A stretch of DNA of 64,000 bases, from the NCBI GenBank assembly GCA_016707445.1, contig JADJHR010000001.1, positions 558,001 through 622,000 on the forward strand, written 5' to 3'. The notes beneath the pieces are model-generated. The model ran no database searches, was not told where the DNA came from, and saw only the letters and a list, made by a program, of their open reading frames with translations. The position numbers and the translations under genes were made by a program. The stretch's first letter is position 1. Every line of letters begins with the position of its first letter. Origin of the DNA: Rubrivivax sp. (GTDB taxonomy: Bacteria; Pseudomonadota; Gammaproteobacteria; Burkholderiales; Burkholderiaceae_C). Shown here piece by piece: positions 41,816-50,812 of the stretch.

Positions 41816-43708
41816 TCAGAAGGCGATGCCGACGCTGAAATGCAGGCGCAGCTTGCGCACCGCCTGGCCCCAGGCCAGGTCCAGCCGCAAGGGCCCCACG
41901 GGGCTGCGCCAGCGCACGCCGACACCATAGCCCAGCACGGGTTTCAGGCTGCCGAAATCGTTGGCGGCGTTGCCGGCATCGACGAACATCGCGCCCCACA
42001 GCGAGGGCATGGACGCCATGATCGGCCGCGCCAACTCGATGCTGCCGGTGGCCAGCGACGACCCGCTGCCGACCACGCCATCGTTGAGCGGCCCCAGGCT
42101 GCGGTAGGCGTAGCCGCGCACCGAGTCGTCACCGCCGGCGCGAAACAGCTGCGAATCGGGTGCCGCCACCCTCGACGGCAGAAAGACCTGGCCGAGTTCG
42201 ACCCGTGCCAGCCCGTACCACGACTGACCCAGCGGCCGGTAGTAGGTGAGCCGGCCATAGGCGCGCGTGAAGAAGCCACTGGCCGACTGGTTGCCGTGCG
42301 ATCGACCGACGCCGCCCTGCAATGCCAGCGTGTAGCCGTCGGTCGGCAGCAGCACGCTGTCCAGTCGACGCAGCACGATGTGGTGGTTGACTGACAGTGC
42401 GAAGACCGAGGTCTGGCTGAGATCGGTGCTGCGCACGCCACGCTCGGCCTCGATGAAGCTCAGCTGTTCGAGCGCTCGCGTGTCCTGCGCGCGGCCGAAA
42501 CGCAGCCGCTGCGACGCCACCACGTCGGTGCTGGACACCAGCCGGTCGATCGTGCCGCCCAGCAGCCAGCGGCGGCTGCGCTCGGCGGGATGGGTGCTGA
42601 TCTCGCCCGTCCAGGCCTGTTCGACGCGGCCGAGCGTCAACTTGTTGGTCGACGACACGGCCAGGCCGAAAACGCGGCGGTAGACATGCTCGAGCGACGC
42701 GCGCGGGCCGGTATTGCCGCTGATGCCCACGCCCACCGTGTACACCTGCACCGGCGCTTCGCGCAAGCGCACGTTGACCGTGGCCGCGGCGGCCTGCTCG
42801 GGGTCGGTGTCCAGCGTCACCGTCACGCTCTCGAACAGCCCGGCCTTCTGCAAACGCTCCTGGTAGTCGAGCATCAGCGCTTCGGTCACCGGCGTACCGG
42901 GCGCAAAGCCGGCAAGGGCCTGCACCGTGCTGTCGTCCTGGCGCGCCAGGCCATCGACCTTGATGCGGCCGCTGAGGAACAGCGGGCCGCTGTCGGCCAC
43001 CAGGAACAAGCGTGCGTTGTGCTGCTGAGGGTCGACCTCGGCGCCGGTACCGCTCCACGTGGCCGCGGCGTAGCCGGCGCTGCGCAGGCGCGCCAGCGCG
43101 GTCGCCTTGGCGTCGCTCCAGTCGGCGTTGATGAAGTTGTCGCCGGGTGCCAGCTTCCAGTTCGATCGCAGGTCGGCCAGCGTCGATGTTGCACGCACGT
43201 CGCCGGCTGCGACGGCACGCTCGAGATCACCTTCGACCTCGAAGGTCACGCGCGAGACCCGGGTCCGTGGCCCTGTCGTGACGCGCAGGTGCACGGTTTC
43301 GGGCAAGCCCGGTGCGGCGGCGGGCAGCCGCTGCACGCTGGTCTCAGGTGCGAAGTAGCCCTCGGTCTGCAGCAGGCCCCGCACCTGCGCCGGTGCCGCG
43401 TCGAGCAGGCGCTGCAGTTCGGTGTCGGTGACCGCATCACCCTTGGTCAGGCGCGCCAGCCGCGAGAGGTCCAGGTACCTTTCGAGCAGGTCCTTCAAGT
43501 CACCCGGGGCGTCGATCTCGACCTTGACGACCGGGTTGCCTGCGGGTTCACTGGCGGTGGCATCCGGCCCGGTGGCAGGGTTCGTTGGCGACGCCGACAG
43601 CCCCAGCATGGCGCAGCCGCCCTGCGACAGGGCCAGCAGCAGTGCCAGCAAGACCACTCCCCCCCGCCGCGCAGAAAGCGCGCGCGCGCAGGGTGCGTAC
43701 AGGCTCAT
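41816..43708 (-). CDS. tamA: outer-membrane translocation module subunit TamA
   Basis: A 630-residue Omp85-family protein. It starts with a lipoprotein-like signal (LLLALSQGGC) that is unusual for TamA, then POTRA domains (~70-330: LLQTEGYFAPETSV; PLFLSGRIKVDGL) and the C-terminal 16-strand barrel (Bac_surface_Ag, residues ~340-630) ending in RLHFSVGIAF with a terminal Phe. The PPLR-like motif is near GYGVGVRWRSPVGPLRLDL. It begins 4 bases inside the VWA gene stop (ATGA) and is followed 27 bases later by tamB. The start at 43708 is chosen because it opens the signal sequence. Confidence 0.9.
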   Translation of the reverse strand: MSLYAPCARALSARRGGVVLLALLLALSQGGCAMLGLSASPTNPATGPDATASEPAGNPVVKVEIDAPGDLKDLLERYLDLSRLARLTKGDAVTDTELQRLLDAAPAQVRGLLQTEGYFAPETSVQRLPAAAPGLPETVHLRVTTGPRTRVSRVTFEVEGDLERAVAAGDVRATSTLADLRSNWKLAPGDNFINADWSDAKATALARLRSAGYAAATWSGTGAEVDPQQHNARLFLVADSGPLFLSGRIKVDGLARQDDSTVQALAGFAPGTPVTEALMLDYQERLQKAGLFESVTVTLDTDPEQAAAATVNVRLREAPVQVYTVGVGISGNTGPRASLEHVYRRVFGLAVSSTNKLTLGRVEQAWTGEISTHPAERSRRWLLGGTIDRLVSSTDVVASQRLRFGRAQDTRALEQLSFIEAERGVRSTDLSQTSVFALSVNHHIVLRRLDSVLLPTDGYTLALQGGVGRSHGNQSASGFFTRAYGRLTYYRPLGQSWYGLARVELGQVFLPSRVAAPDSQLFRAGGDDSVRGYAYRSLGPLNDGVVGSGSSLATGSIELARPIMASMPSLWGAMFVDAGNAANDFGSLKPVLGYGVGVRWRSPVGPLRLDLAWGQAVRKLRLHFSVGIAF

Positions 43709-44877
43709 TTGCTCAACAACCGCATCGCACCTTCGAGCCCGGCCAGCGTCAGCGGGAACATGCGCTGGTTGACCAGTTGCTGCACGATCGAGATGCTTTG
43801 CCGGTACTGCCACACGCCCTGTGGTTCGGGGTTGATCCAGGCGTACTTCGGGAACGCATGCGTCAAGCGCTGCAGCCACTCGGCGCCGGTCTCTTCGTTG
43901 TTGTATTCAACGCTGCCGCCGGGCTGCAGGATCTCGTAGGGGCTCATCGTCGCATCGCCGACGAAGATCAGCTTGTAGTCCTTGTTGTACTTGCGGATCA
44001 CGTCCCAGGTGGCGAACTTCTCGCTGAAGCGGCGCCGGTTGTTCTTCCACATGAAGTCGTAGACGCAGTTGTGGAAGTAATAGAACTCCAGGTGTTTGAG
44101 CTCGCCCTTGGCGGCGCTGAAGAGTTCTTCCACGCGGTGGATGTGCTCGTCCATCGTGCCGCCCACGTCCATCAGCAGCAGCACCTTCACCTTGTTGTGG
44201 CGCTCGGGCACCATCTTGATGTCCAGCATGCCGGCATTGGCCGCCGTGCTGTGGATGGTGTCGTCGATGTCGAGTTCGTCGAGCGAGCCTTCCCGCGCGA
44301 AGCGGCGCAGCCGGCGCAGCGCCACCTTGATGTTGCGCGTGCCCAGTTCCTTGGTGTCGTCGTAGTCCTTGTAGGCGCGCTGGTCCCAGACCTTGACCGC
44401 ACTCTTGTTGCGGCCCTTGTCCTGGCCGATGCGGATGCCCTGCGGGTTGTAGCCATAGGCGCCGAAGGGGCTGGTGCCGCCGGTGCCGATCATGCGGTTG
44501 CCGCCCTCGTGGCGTTCCTTCTGCTCTTCGAAGCGCTTCTTCAGCGTCGCCATCAACTCGTCCCAGCCCATCTTCTCGATGGCCGCCCTTTCCTCTGCGC
44601 TGAGCTCGAGTTCGAGCGTCTTGCGCAGCCATTCCAGCGGCAGGTCCTGCGTGAAGTCGGTCAGCAGTTCCACGCCCTTGAAATAAGCGCCGAACGCGCG
44701 ATCGAACTTGTCGAACAGCGACTCGTCCTTGACCAGGGTGGCACGTGCCAGATAGTAGAAATCGTCGACCGAGGGGCCGATCACTTCGGCGCGGATCGCT
44801 TCCAGCAAGGTCAGGTACTCCTTGACCGAGACCGGCAGCTTGGCTGCGCGCAGCGTGTAGAAGAAGTTGATCAGCAT
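43705..44877 (-). CDS. VWA domain protein (CoxE-like, MoxR partner)
   Basis: A 390-residue protein with a C-terminal von Willebrand A domain. The metal-ion site normally reads DxSxS; here it is DVGGTMDEH, so both Ser are replaced by Gly and Thr, as often in this subgroup. The N-terminal half (VKEYLTLLEAIRAEVIGPSVDDFYYLA) is the helical region typical of CoxE/YeaD-like partners of MoxR AAA ATPases. A MoxR gene is present at 48977-49831 on the same strand but 4 kb away. It probably acts as an adaptor with that ATPase. Overlaps tamA by 4 bases, so it is likely co-transcribed with tamA-tamB. Confidence 0.85.
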   Translation of the reverse strand: MLINFFYTLRAAKLPVSVKEYLTLLEAIRAEVIGPSVDDFYYLARATLVKDESLFDKFDRAFGAYFKGVELLTDFTQDLPLEWLRKTLELELSAEERAAIEKMGWDELMATLKKRFEEQKERHEGGNRMIGTGGTSPFGAYGYNPQGIRIGQDKGRNKSAVKVWDQRAYKDYDDTKELGTRNIKVALRRLRRFAREGSLDELDIDDTIHSTAANAGMLDIKMVPERHNKVKVLLLMDVGGTMDEHIHRVEELFSAAKGELKHLEFYYFHNCVYDFMWKNNRRRFSEKFATWDVIRKYNKDYKLIFVGDATMSPYEILQPGGSVEYNNEETGAEWLQRLTHAFPKYAWINPEPQGVWQYRQSISIVQQLVNQRMFPLTLAGLEGAMRLLSK

Positions 44878-44950
44878 GGCTGGGCAGAGGAGCGGGCACC
44901 GCCATTGTGCCCCGGGGCCACCGCGCGCGCGGCCGGCGGGCAGAATGCAG

Positions 44951-44976
44951 GTTGGCCCGACGACGGTCGGGCCAAC
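44951..44976. repeat. 11-bp perfect hairpin in divergent leader
   Basis: GTTGGCCCGAC and its complement with a 4-base loop (GACG). It lies between the divergent VWA gene start (44877) and the GGDEF gene start (45072). There is no T run, and divergence makes a terminator unlikely; a regulatory dyad or RNA leader element is possible. Confidence 0.45.
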
Positions 44977-45049
44977 TGCTACCCGGTGCTCAAGTTCGGC
45001 GGCCGGGGTCCGAATTCAATGAATGCCCTCGGCACCCGAGGATCGCCCC

Positions 45050-45069
45050 GCCATGGGCATGCCCATGGC
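45050..45069. repeat. 20-bp perfect palindrome before the GGDEF gene
   Basis: GCCATGGGCATGCCCATGGC is identical to its own complement and ends 2 bases before the start codon of the GGDEF gene at 45072, spanning the ribosome-binding region. It contains nested NcoI-like CCATGG cores at both ends. It may be an operator or may fold over the start. Confidence 0.4.
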
Positions 45070-45071
45070 CC

Positions 45072-46241
45072 ATGCCTGTGAGCAGCAGCACCCTCATCCT
45101 GATTGTCATCGCCTTGCAGCAAGGCCTGTTTGCGGGCTTGTGGGCGCTCGCAGCTGTCGCGGGCATGTCGCGCCGCGCCGCACTGCACTGGTCGGCGGGC
45201 ATGCTGGTGGTGGCGCTGGGCATGATGCTGGTCGTGCAGCGCGACCAGGTGCCGGTGTGGTTGGGTTGGTGGGTGGCCAACACGTGCGTCGTCGTCGGGC
45301 TGGTGCTCTTTCGACGCGGTATCGAGCGCTTTGCCGGCACCTCGCCGGCCGACGTCGAACATGTGCTGGTCTGCGTTGTCACGGCGGTGCTGACAGCACT
45401 GGCGACCAGGGCGGGCAGCGTCTGGGCCTTGGCCTGCGTAGTCTCGCTGGTGGCCGGCACAGTCCTGTTGCGCACGGCCTTGTGCGTGGTGCGCGACCTG
45501 GCCGGCGCAGCGGGCCGTGGCGTCAGCCTGGCCAGTGCGGCACCTCTCGGGCTGCTGGGCAGCTTGTTGATCGCGCGCGGTGTGCTGGCGCTGCTGCAGC
45601 CCGAGCGCTTTGGCCAGGCGCTCACTGCAACCAACGCCCTCAGCGTCAGCGTGGTGCTGGGTATTGTCGCCAGCGGCCTGCTGGTCAACTTCAGTCTGGC
45701 CGGGCTGGTCGTGGCTCGCATGGTTGGCGAACTTCGGCACTACAGCGACCATGACGCGCTGACCGGCCTGCTGAACCGGCGCGGCATCGAACAACGCCTG
45801 CGGGCCGAGCGCCAGCGCCTGATCCGGCATGGCAGCCCCTACAGCCTGCTGTCGCTCGACCTCGACCACTTCAAGCGTGTCAACGACCAGCATGGCCACC
45901 CGGTCGGCGACGAGGTGCTGCGGGCCATCGGCGAGATCCTGCGCCGCGTCGGTCGCGGGGCGGACTCGGCAGGCCGGGTCGGCGGCGAGGAGTTCTGGTT
46001 CCTGTTGCCGGACACCGATCTGGTGGGCGCATTGCCGCTGGCAGATCGCATCCTGCGCGAAGCGCGTGCGCTGCGACTGCCTGGCAGTGAGGTGCTGGTG
46101 CAGATCACGGTCAGCATCGGCGTCGCGGCGGCGACCGATCGCACCGAATCCGACGAATCGCTGATGCGGCGCCTTGACGAAGCGCTGTACAGGGCGAAGA
46201 CGAACGGCCGCGACCGCCTCGAGATCGCCGCCCACGCCTAG
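45072..46241 (+). CDS. membrane-anchored GGDEF diguanylate cyclase
   Basis: A 389-residue protein with about six N-terminal transmembrane segments (residues ~5-215) and a C-terminal GGDEF domain. The active site reads GGEEF (RVGGEEFWFLLP), and preceding blocks DHDALTGLLNRRGIEQRL, LLSLDLDHFKRVNDQHGH match active cyclases. No EAL domain. The RxxD inhibitory site is not evident. It should make c-di-GMP. The ATG at 45072 is used because the preceding ~55 codons have no membrane protein character. A predicted c-di-GMP riboswitch lies elsewhere in the window (2247-2336). Confidence 0.85.
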   Translation: MPVSSSTLILIVIALQQGLFAGLWALAAVAGMSRRAALHWSAGMLVVALGMMLVVQRDQVPVWLGWWVANTCVVVGLVLFRRGIERFAGTSPADVEHVLVCVVTAVLTALATRAGSVWALACVVSLVAGTVLLRTALCVVRDLAGAAGRGVSLASAAPLGLLGSLLIARGVLALLQPERFGQALTATNALSVSVVLGIVASGLLVNFSLAGLVVARMVGELRHYSDHDALTGLLNRRGIEQRLRAERQRLIRHGSPYSLLSLDLDHFKRVNDQHGHPVGDEVLRAIGEILRRVGRGADSAGRVGGEEFWFLLPDTDLVGALPLADRILREARALRLPGSEVLVQITVSIGVAAATDRTESDESLMRRLDEALYRAKTNGRDRLEIAAHA

Positions 46242-46271
46242 TGCAGCTTGGGCCGGGCGCGCCGCCGGTCG

Positions 46272-48332
46272 TCAGCGCAGCCCGGTGCCCTTGGCCGGGT
46301 GGGCCCGCTTGCCGGCCTTGTCGTGGCCACGCAACCAGCCGAAAAACTCGGTGTACCACTGTCGGCTGTTGCGGGGCTTGAGGATCCAGTGGTTCTCGTC
46401 GGCAAACCACAGCAGTCGCGCATCGACGCCGCGGGCCTTCAGCGTGTTGTAGTAGGCCAAGCCCTGACCGTCGGGCACGCGGTAGTCCAGCGCGCCGTGG
46501 ATCACCAGCGTGGGCGTGCTCATGCGGCCGGCGCTGGCGTGCGGGCTTTGCCGCAGCACCTGCTCTGGCTTGTCCCAGTAATACGCGCCCAGTTCCCTGG
46601 CGTGCCAGCTGAAGGCGTCGTCGGCAAACATCGCCGTCCAGTCGAAGCAGCCGGCGTGGCAGACGTAGGCGGCGTAGCGGCCGGCCGGCACGTGGCCGTT
46701 CATCCACGCCACCATGAAGCCGCCATAGCTGCCGCCGCTGGCGAACACTCGCCGCGGGTCGGCCCAAGGCTTCTTCAGCAGCCAGTCGGTGGCGCGTTCG
46801 ATGTCCTGCAGTTCCAGCTCGCCCCAGCGGTGGGTGATGCTGTCGAGAAAGGCATAGCCGAAGCTGCTGGAGCCGTGGTAGTTGACGCAGGCCACCACAT
46901 AGCCCTGGGCGGCGAAGGTCTGCACGTTCCAGCGGTAATGGAAGGCATCGCCGAAGGCGGTGTGCGGGCCGCCGTGGATCAGGTGCAGGATCGGGTACTT
47001 CTTCCTCGGGTCGAAGTCGGGCGGGTAGCTCAGCCACATCTGCACCGGGTCGCCTGGGCCCTTGCCGCTGGCGCAGGCGCCATCGAACCAGACCTCTTCG
47101 CTGCGCGCAAACCTCAGTGGTGCCAGCAGCGCGTCGTTGAAGGTCTCGATGCGTTGCGCCGGCGCGCCCGGCAGGTGGGCGCTCAGGCGCGCCGGGTGAT
47201 CGATGGCATCGGCCAGCGTCACCAGCACGCCGGCGCGCTTGTCAAAGCCCTGCAGTGTGCCGCCCGAGACCACACGCTCGGCACGGCGGTCGGCCAGGTC
47301 GAAGCGCCACAAGTGTTTGCGACCGTGCTGCTCGGCGGCAAACAGCAGCTGCTGGCCGTCGTCTTCCCAGCGCAGCAGTGCGCTCACCGCATGGTCCCAT
47401 TCGGCGCTGTAGACGTCCCAGGTGTGTGCCTCGCGGTCCCACACGGCCAGCTGTTCGGGGGCGGTGTGCTTCAGGGCGTCGTGCTGGGCCACGAAGGCAA
47501 TGCGATCGCCTCTGGGGCTGTAGCGCGGTGCGGCGAAATGCCAGTCGGCGTCCTTCACGATGACGTCGATGCGGCCGGTCTTGAGCGTGATCTCGGCCAG
47601 CGCCTGGCGGTTCTCGATGCGCTTCTCGGGCGCCGGGTCGAAGGCGAACACGATGCGGCTGCCGTCGGGCGAGACGTCGAAGCAATCGGCGTCGGGCTCG
47701 CTGCGCTGCAGGCTGAAGGGCGTGCCCTCGAACAGGTTCTTCACGCGTGCGGCTTGGCCGTCGCGTCCGGGTTCGAGCAAATGCAGCTGTGGCTCGCGGC
47801 CCATCGGCAGGTTGTGGTCCCAGTAGCGGTACTGCATCTCGCTGGTGGCGTAGCCGCTTTCCTTGCGCTTCTTGAATTCGGCCAGCCGCCTGGCCTGTGC
47901 CTTCTCGCCTTTCAGGTCCGGCCAGACCCAGGACACGAAGACGAAGCGCTTGCCGTCGGGCATCCAGCGAAAGGCGTCGACACCGGTGGCCACGCTGGCG
48001 GCGCGCTGCGCTTCACCGCCGTCGGGCGCGATCAGGTAGAGCTGGGCCTCGTCGTCCTTGCAGCCTTGCTGCTCACGCTTGGCGACAAAGGCGATGCGGT
48101 CACCGTGCGGGCTCCACTGCGGCTGGCCGTCCTTGTTGCCGCAGGACGTGAGCGCGCGCGGCTTGCCGCCCAGCGTGGACAGCAGCCACAGGCTGCTGGA
48201 CGCGCTGTTGTCGTCCATCGAATGGCGCGTGACGGCGGCCACCGCCTGCGCGCCATCGGGCGACAGGCTGGGCGGGCCCAGGCGTTCGATGCGCCACAGA
48301 GTGTCGATGTCGAGGGTCTTCGTCTGTGCCAT
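46272..48332 (-). CDS. S9 family peptidase (acylaminoacyl-peptidase-like)
   Basis: A 686-residue serine peptidase. An N-terminal beta-propeller of WD40-like PD40 repeats (for example PQWSPHGDRIAFVAKRE, FDVSPDGSRIVFAF) precedes the alpha/beta-hydrolase domain: oxyanion/HGG block LHLIHGGPHTAFGD, nucleophile GGSYGGF, Asp in IHGALDYRVP and His in ADENHWI, forming Ser-Asp-His. There is no signal peptide, so it is cytoplasmic. It should hydrolyse short acylated or N-terminal peptides. The gene stands between the GGDEF gene and GNAT gene. Confidence 0.88.
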   Translation of the reverse strand: MAQTKTLDIDTLWRIERLGPPSLSPDGAQAVAAVTRHSMDDNSASSSLWLLSTLGGKPRALTSCGNKDGQPQWSPHGDRIAFVAKREQQGCKDDEAQLYLIAPDGGEAQRAASVATGVDAFRWMPDGKRFVFVSWVWPDLKGEKAQARRLAEFKKRKESGYATSEMQYRYWDHNLPMGREPQLHLLEPGRDGQAARVKNLFEGTPFSLQRSEPDADCFDVSPDGSRIVFAFDPAPEKRIENRQALAEITLKTGRIDVIVKDADWHFAAPRYSPRGDRIAFVAQHDALKHTAPEQLAVWDREAHTWDVYSAEWDHAVSALLRWEDDGQQLLFAAEQHGRKHLWRFDLADRRAERVVSGGTLQGFDKRAGVLVTLADAIDHPARLSAHLPGAPAQRIETFNDALLAPLRFARSEEVWFDGACASGKGPGDPVQMWLSYPPDFDPRKKYPILHLIHGGPHTAFGDAFHYRWNVQTFAAQGYVVACVNYHGSSSFGYAFLDSITHRWGELELQDIERATDWLLKKPWADPRRVFASGGSYGGFMVAWMNGHVPAGRYAAYVCHAGCFDWTAMFADDAFSWHARELGAYYWDKPEQVLRQSPHASAGRMSTPTLVIHGALDYRVPDGQGLAYYNTLKARGVDARLLWFADENHWILKPRNSRQWYTEFFGWLRGHDKAGKRAHPAKGTGLR

Positions 48333-48378
48333 GGCAGGGGCCGGCGCTGGGCCGGATCATGGAATCTTGGGATGAGGG

Positions 48379-48969
48379 TCAGCGCGGCCTGGCCAGTTGC
48401 CAGTCGAGGTGGGCGCGCACGGTCGGCCATTCGGTGGCCGTGATGCTGTAGACGGCGGTGTCGCGCAGCGTGCCGTTGGGGCTGATCTGGTGCGCGCGCA
48501 ACATGCCGTCGAGCTGTGCGCCCAGGCGCTCGATCGCGCGCCGGCTTTGCAAGTTCAGGCGGTGCGTGCGGAACTCGACCGCAATGCACTGCAGCGTGTC
48601 GAAGGCATGCGCCAGCAGCAGCCGCTTGCATTGCGTGTTCAGCGGGCTGCGCTGTGCCGACGCGGCATACCAGGTGCTGCCGATCTCGACGCGGCAGTGC
48701 GTGGCGTCGACGTTCATGTAGGTGCTCATGCCGACGATGCGGCCGGCGGCGTCGAACACGGTCCAGGGCAGCATCACGCCCTGAGCCTGCAGGCCCAGGC
48801 GGCGTTCGATCTCGGCCGCCATGCCCTCGGGCGAAGGCACGGCGGTGTACCAGAGCTGCCACAGCGCGCCATCGCGCGTGGCGTCGCACAGGCCCTCGAG
48901 GTGGTCGCGCGACAGCGGCTCCAGCCGCGCATGCAAGCCACTCAGCGTGACCGGTTCGAGCCAGGCCAT
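48379..48969 (-). CDS. GNAT family N-acetyltransferase (RimJ/RimL-like)
   Basis: A 196-residue GNAT of the RimJ/RimL type. Strands and helices match the acetyl-CoA-binding core: GMSTYMNVD, VEIGSTWYAASAQRSPLNTQC (the Q/R-x-x-G/A region is degenerate to SAQRSPLNTQ), FRTHRLNLQSRRAIERLGAQLDG. Substrate unknown; relatives acetylate ribosomal N-termini or amino-glycosides. It abuts the MoxR gene (8 bases between) and may be in one transcript with it. Confidence 0.8.
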   Translation of the reverse strand: MAWLEPVTLSGLHARLEPLSRDHLEGLCDATRDGALWQLWYTAVPSPEGMAAEIERRLGLQAQGVMLPWTVFDAAGRIVGMSTYMNVDATHCRVEIGSTWYAASAQRSPLNTQCKRLLLAHAFDTLQCIAVEFRTHRLNLQSRRAIERLGAQLDGMLRAHQISPNGTLRDTAVYSITATEWPTVRAHLDWQLARPR

Positions 48970-48976
48970 GGCGTGC

Positions 48977-49831
48977 TCAGCGGTTGTGGCGCTGCATGAA
49001 CACCAGCTTCTCGAACAAGGTCACGTCCTGCTCGTTCTTCAGCAAGGCGCCCACCAGTGGTGGCACGGCGACCTTGTCGTCCTTGCTCTGCAGGGCCTCG
49101 AGCGGGATGTCTTCGGCGACCAGCAGCTTGAGCCAGTCGAGCAGTTCCGAGGTACTGGGCTTCTTCTTCAACCCCGGCAGGTTGCGCACGTCGTAGAAGG
49201 TCTTCAGCGCGGCCGCCAGCAACTGCTTTTTCAGCCCCGGAAAGTGCACGTCGACGATGCGCTGCATCGTGTCGGCGTCGGGGAACTTGATGTAGTGGAA
49301 GAAGCAGCGGCGCAGGAAGGCGTCGGGCAGTTCCTTTTCGTTGTTGGACGTGATGAAGACGATCGGCCGATGCACCGCCTTCACCAGTTCGCGCGTCTCG
49401 TAGACGTAGAACTCCATGCGGTCGAGTTCGCGCAGCAGGTCGTTGGGAAACTCGATGTCCGCCTTGTCGATCTCGTCGATCAGCAGCACCACCTGCCGGT
49501 CGGCGCTGAAGGCCTGCCAAAGCACGCCCTGCACGATGTAGTTGCGGATGTCGCGAACCTTCTCGGCGTCACCCACGCCCGACAGCTGGCTGTCGCGCAA
49601 GCGGCTCACGGCGTCGTATTCGTACAGACCCTGCTGGGCCTTGGTGGTGCTCTTGATGTGCCACTGCATCAGCGGCATGCCCAGCGCTGTGGCCACTTCC
49701 TCGGCCAGCATGGTCTTGCCGGTGCCGGGCTCGCCCTTGACGAGCAGAGGACGCTGCAGTGTCACCGCGGCGTTGACAGCCAGCATCAGATCCTGTGTGG
49801 CGACGTACTGGTCCGAACCCTGGAATTTCAT
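48977..49831 (-). CDS. MoxR-type AAA ATPase
   Basis: A 284-residue MoxR-family AAA+ ATPase. Walker A is KGEPGTGKTMLAEE, Walker B LLIDEIDKAD, sensor 1 FITSNNEKELPDAFLRRC with the Arg finger. Members act as chaperones with VWA-domain partners to insert metals or activate enzymes. The VWA partner gene is at 43705-44877. The start at 49831 (MKFQGSDQYVATQ) is the family start. It is transcribed divergently from cytochrome c4. Confidence 0.9.
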   Translation of the reverse strand: MKFQGSDQYVATQDLMLAVNAAVTLQRPLLVKGEPGTGKTMLAEEVATALGMPLMQWHIKSTTKAQQGLYEYDAVSRLRDSQLSGVGDAEKVRDIRNYIVQGVLWQAFSADRQVVLLIDEIDKADIEFPNDLLRELDRMEFYVYETRELVKAVHRPIVFITSNNEKELPDAFLRRCFFHYIKFPDADTMQRIVDVHFPGLKKQLLAAALKTFYDVRNLPGLKKKPSTSELLDWLKLLVAEDIPLEALQSKDDKVAVPPLVGALLKNEQDVTLFEKLVFMQRHNR

Positions 49832-49888
49832 CGTGTGCGAGTGGATTTCGACGCTGGCGTCGGGGGTCGGACCAGTATAAGCGGGCCC

Positions 49889-49894
49889 TATAAT
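49889..49894 (+). promoter_or_regulatory. candidate -10 promoter element for cytochrome c4
   Basis: TATAAT, 82 bases upstream of the cytochrome c4 start and in a region of otherwise high GC. A matching -35 box is not evident, so this is only a candidate. Confidence 0.3.
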
Positions 49895-49976
49895 CGATGG
49901 CTCGATCCCGCCCCGCGGCCCCGTGGGCCGGATGGACCTTCGCGAATCCTTTGCCGCCACTTTCCGCGCAGCCGAC

Positions 49977-50627
49977 ATGAACAAAGCGATCTTCTTCCTG
50001 CTGGCCCTGTCCGGCACTTTCTCGATGGCCCAGGCGCAGGACGCCACTGCAGGGCGCAACAAGGCCGCCATGTGCATCGGCTGCCACGGCATTCCGGGCT
50101 ATCAGGCCAGTTTCCCCGAGGTGCACAAGGTGCCCATGATCTCGGGCCAGAGCGCCAAGTACATCATCGCCGCGCTGACCGAGTACAAGAAGGGTGACCG
50201 CAAGCACCCGACCATGAGGGCCGCGGCGACATCGCTGAGCGACCAGGACATGGCCGACCTGGGCGCCTTCTACGAAAAGAACCTCAAGGCCAGCATGATC
50301 AAGACCGTGGCCGATACGCCCGCCGTGGCGCCGTCGGCCCAGGTGGAAGCGCTGCTCACCAAGGGCGCCTGCACCTCCTGCCACGGGGCCAACTTCAGCA
50401 AGCCGATCGATCCCAGCTACCCCAAGCTTGCCGGCCAGTACGCCGACTACCTCTACGTGGCGCTGAAGTCCTACCAGATCGAAGGCAACCCACAGGTGGG
50501 TCGCGGCAATGCCATCATGGCCGGGCAGGCCAAGCAGTTCACGCACGCCGAACTCAAGGCGCTGGCCGGCTACATCGCGTCGCTGCCCGGTGAATTGCAG
50601 ACCGTGCGCGAAAACCCGTTCCGCTGA
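49977..50627 (+). CDS. dihaem cytochrome c4
   Basis: A 216-residue periplasmic dihaem protein. A signal peptide (residues 1-20, ending AQAQ) is followed by two cytochrome c domains, each with CxxCH: CIGCHG (~37-42) and CTSCHG (~130-135). Met ligands are in TMRAAATSLSDQDM and IMAGQAKQF. It donates electrons to terminal oxidases or reductases. The ATG at 49977 opens the signal peptide. A strong intrinsic terminator follows. Confidence 0.92.
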   Translation: MNKAIFFLLALSGTFSMAQAQDATAGRNKAAMCIGCHGIPGYQASFPEVHKVPMISGQSAKYIIAALTEYKKGDRKHPTMRAAATSLSDQDMADLGAFYEKNLKASMIKTVADTPAVAPSAQVEALLTKGACTSCHGANFSKPIDPSYPKLAGQYADYLYVALKSYQIEGNPQVGRGNAIMAGQAKQFTHAELKALAGYIASLPGELQTVRENPFR

Positions 50628-50646
50628 GCGCCCTGCTCCTGAATCC

Positions 50647-50672
50647 GGCCGCTGCACGTCAGCGGCCTTTTT
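50647..50672 (+). terminator. intrinsic terminator after cytochrome c4
   Basis: GGCCGCTG (50647-50654), loop CACGT, CAGCGGCC (50660-50667), then TTTTT: a perfect 8-bp GC stem followed by a T run, 20 bases after the cytochrome c4 stop. Confidence 0.85.
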
Positions 50673-50812
50673 GTTTGTGCCCCGCGCATGATGGTCACGT
50701 GCAGGCTCAAGCCGTCGCCGCCACGGCCGATAAAAGATCGTTCCGAGCTCGGTTCGGACCCTCCTGCATCGTGACCGCCACCCTCAAGAAGATCAGCGTC
50801 GACTAGGTCCGT

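Noticed and set aside
46248..48443. 731-codon frame opposite the S9 peptidase
   Set aside because: The peptidase has all catalytic blocks; the frame here is a composition artefact.
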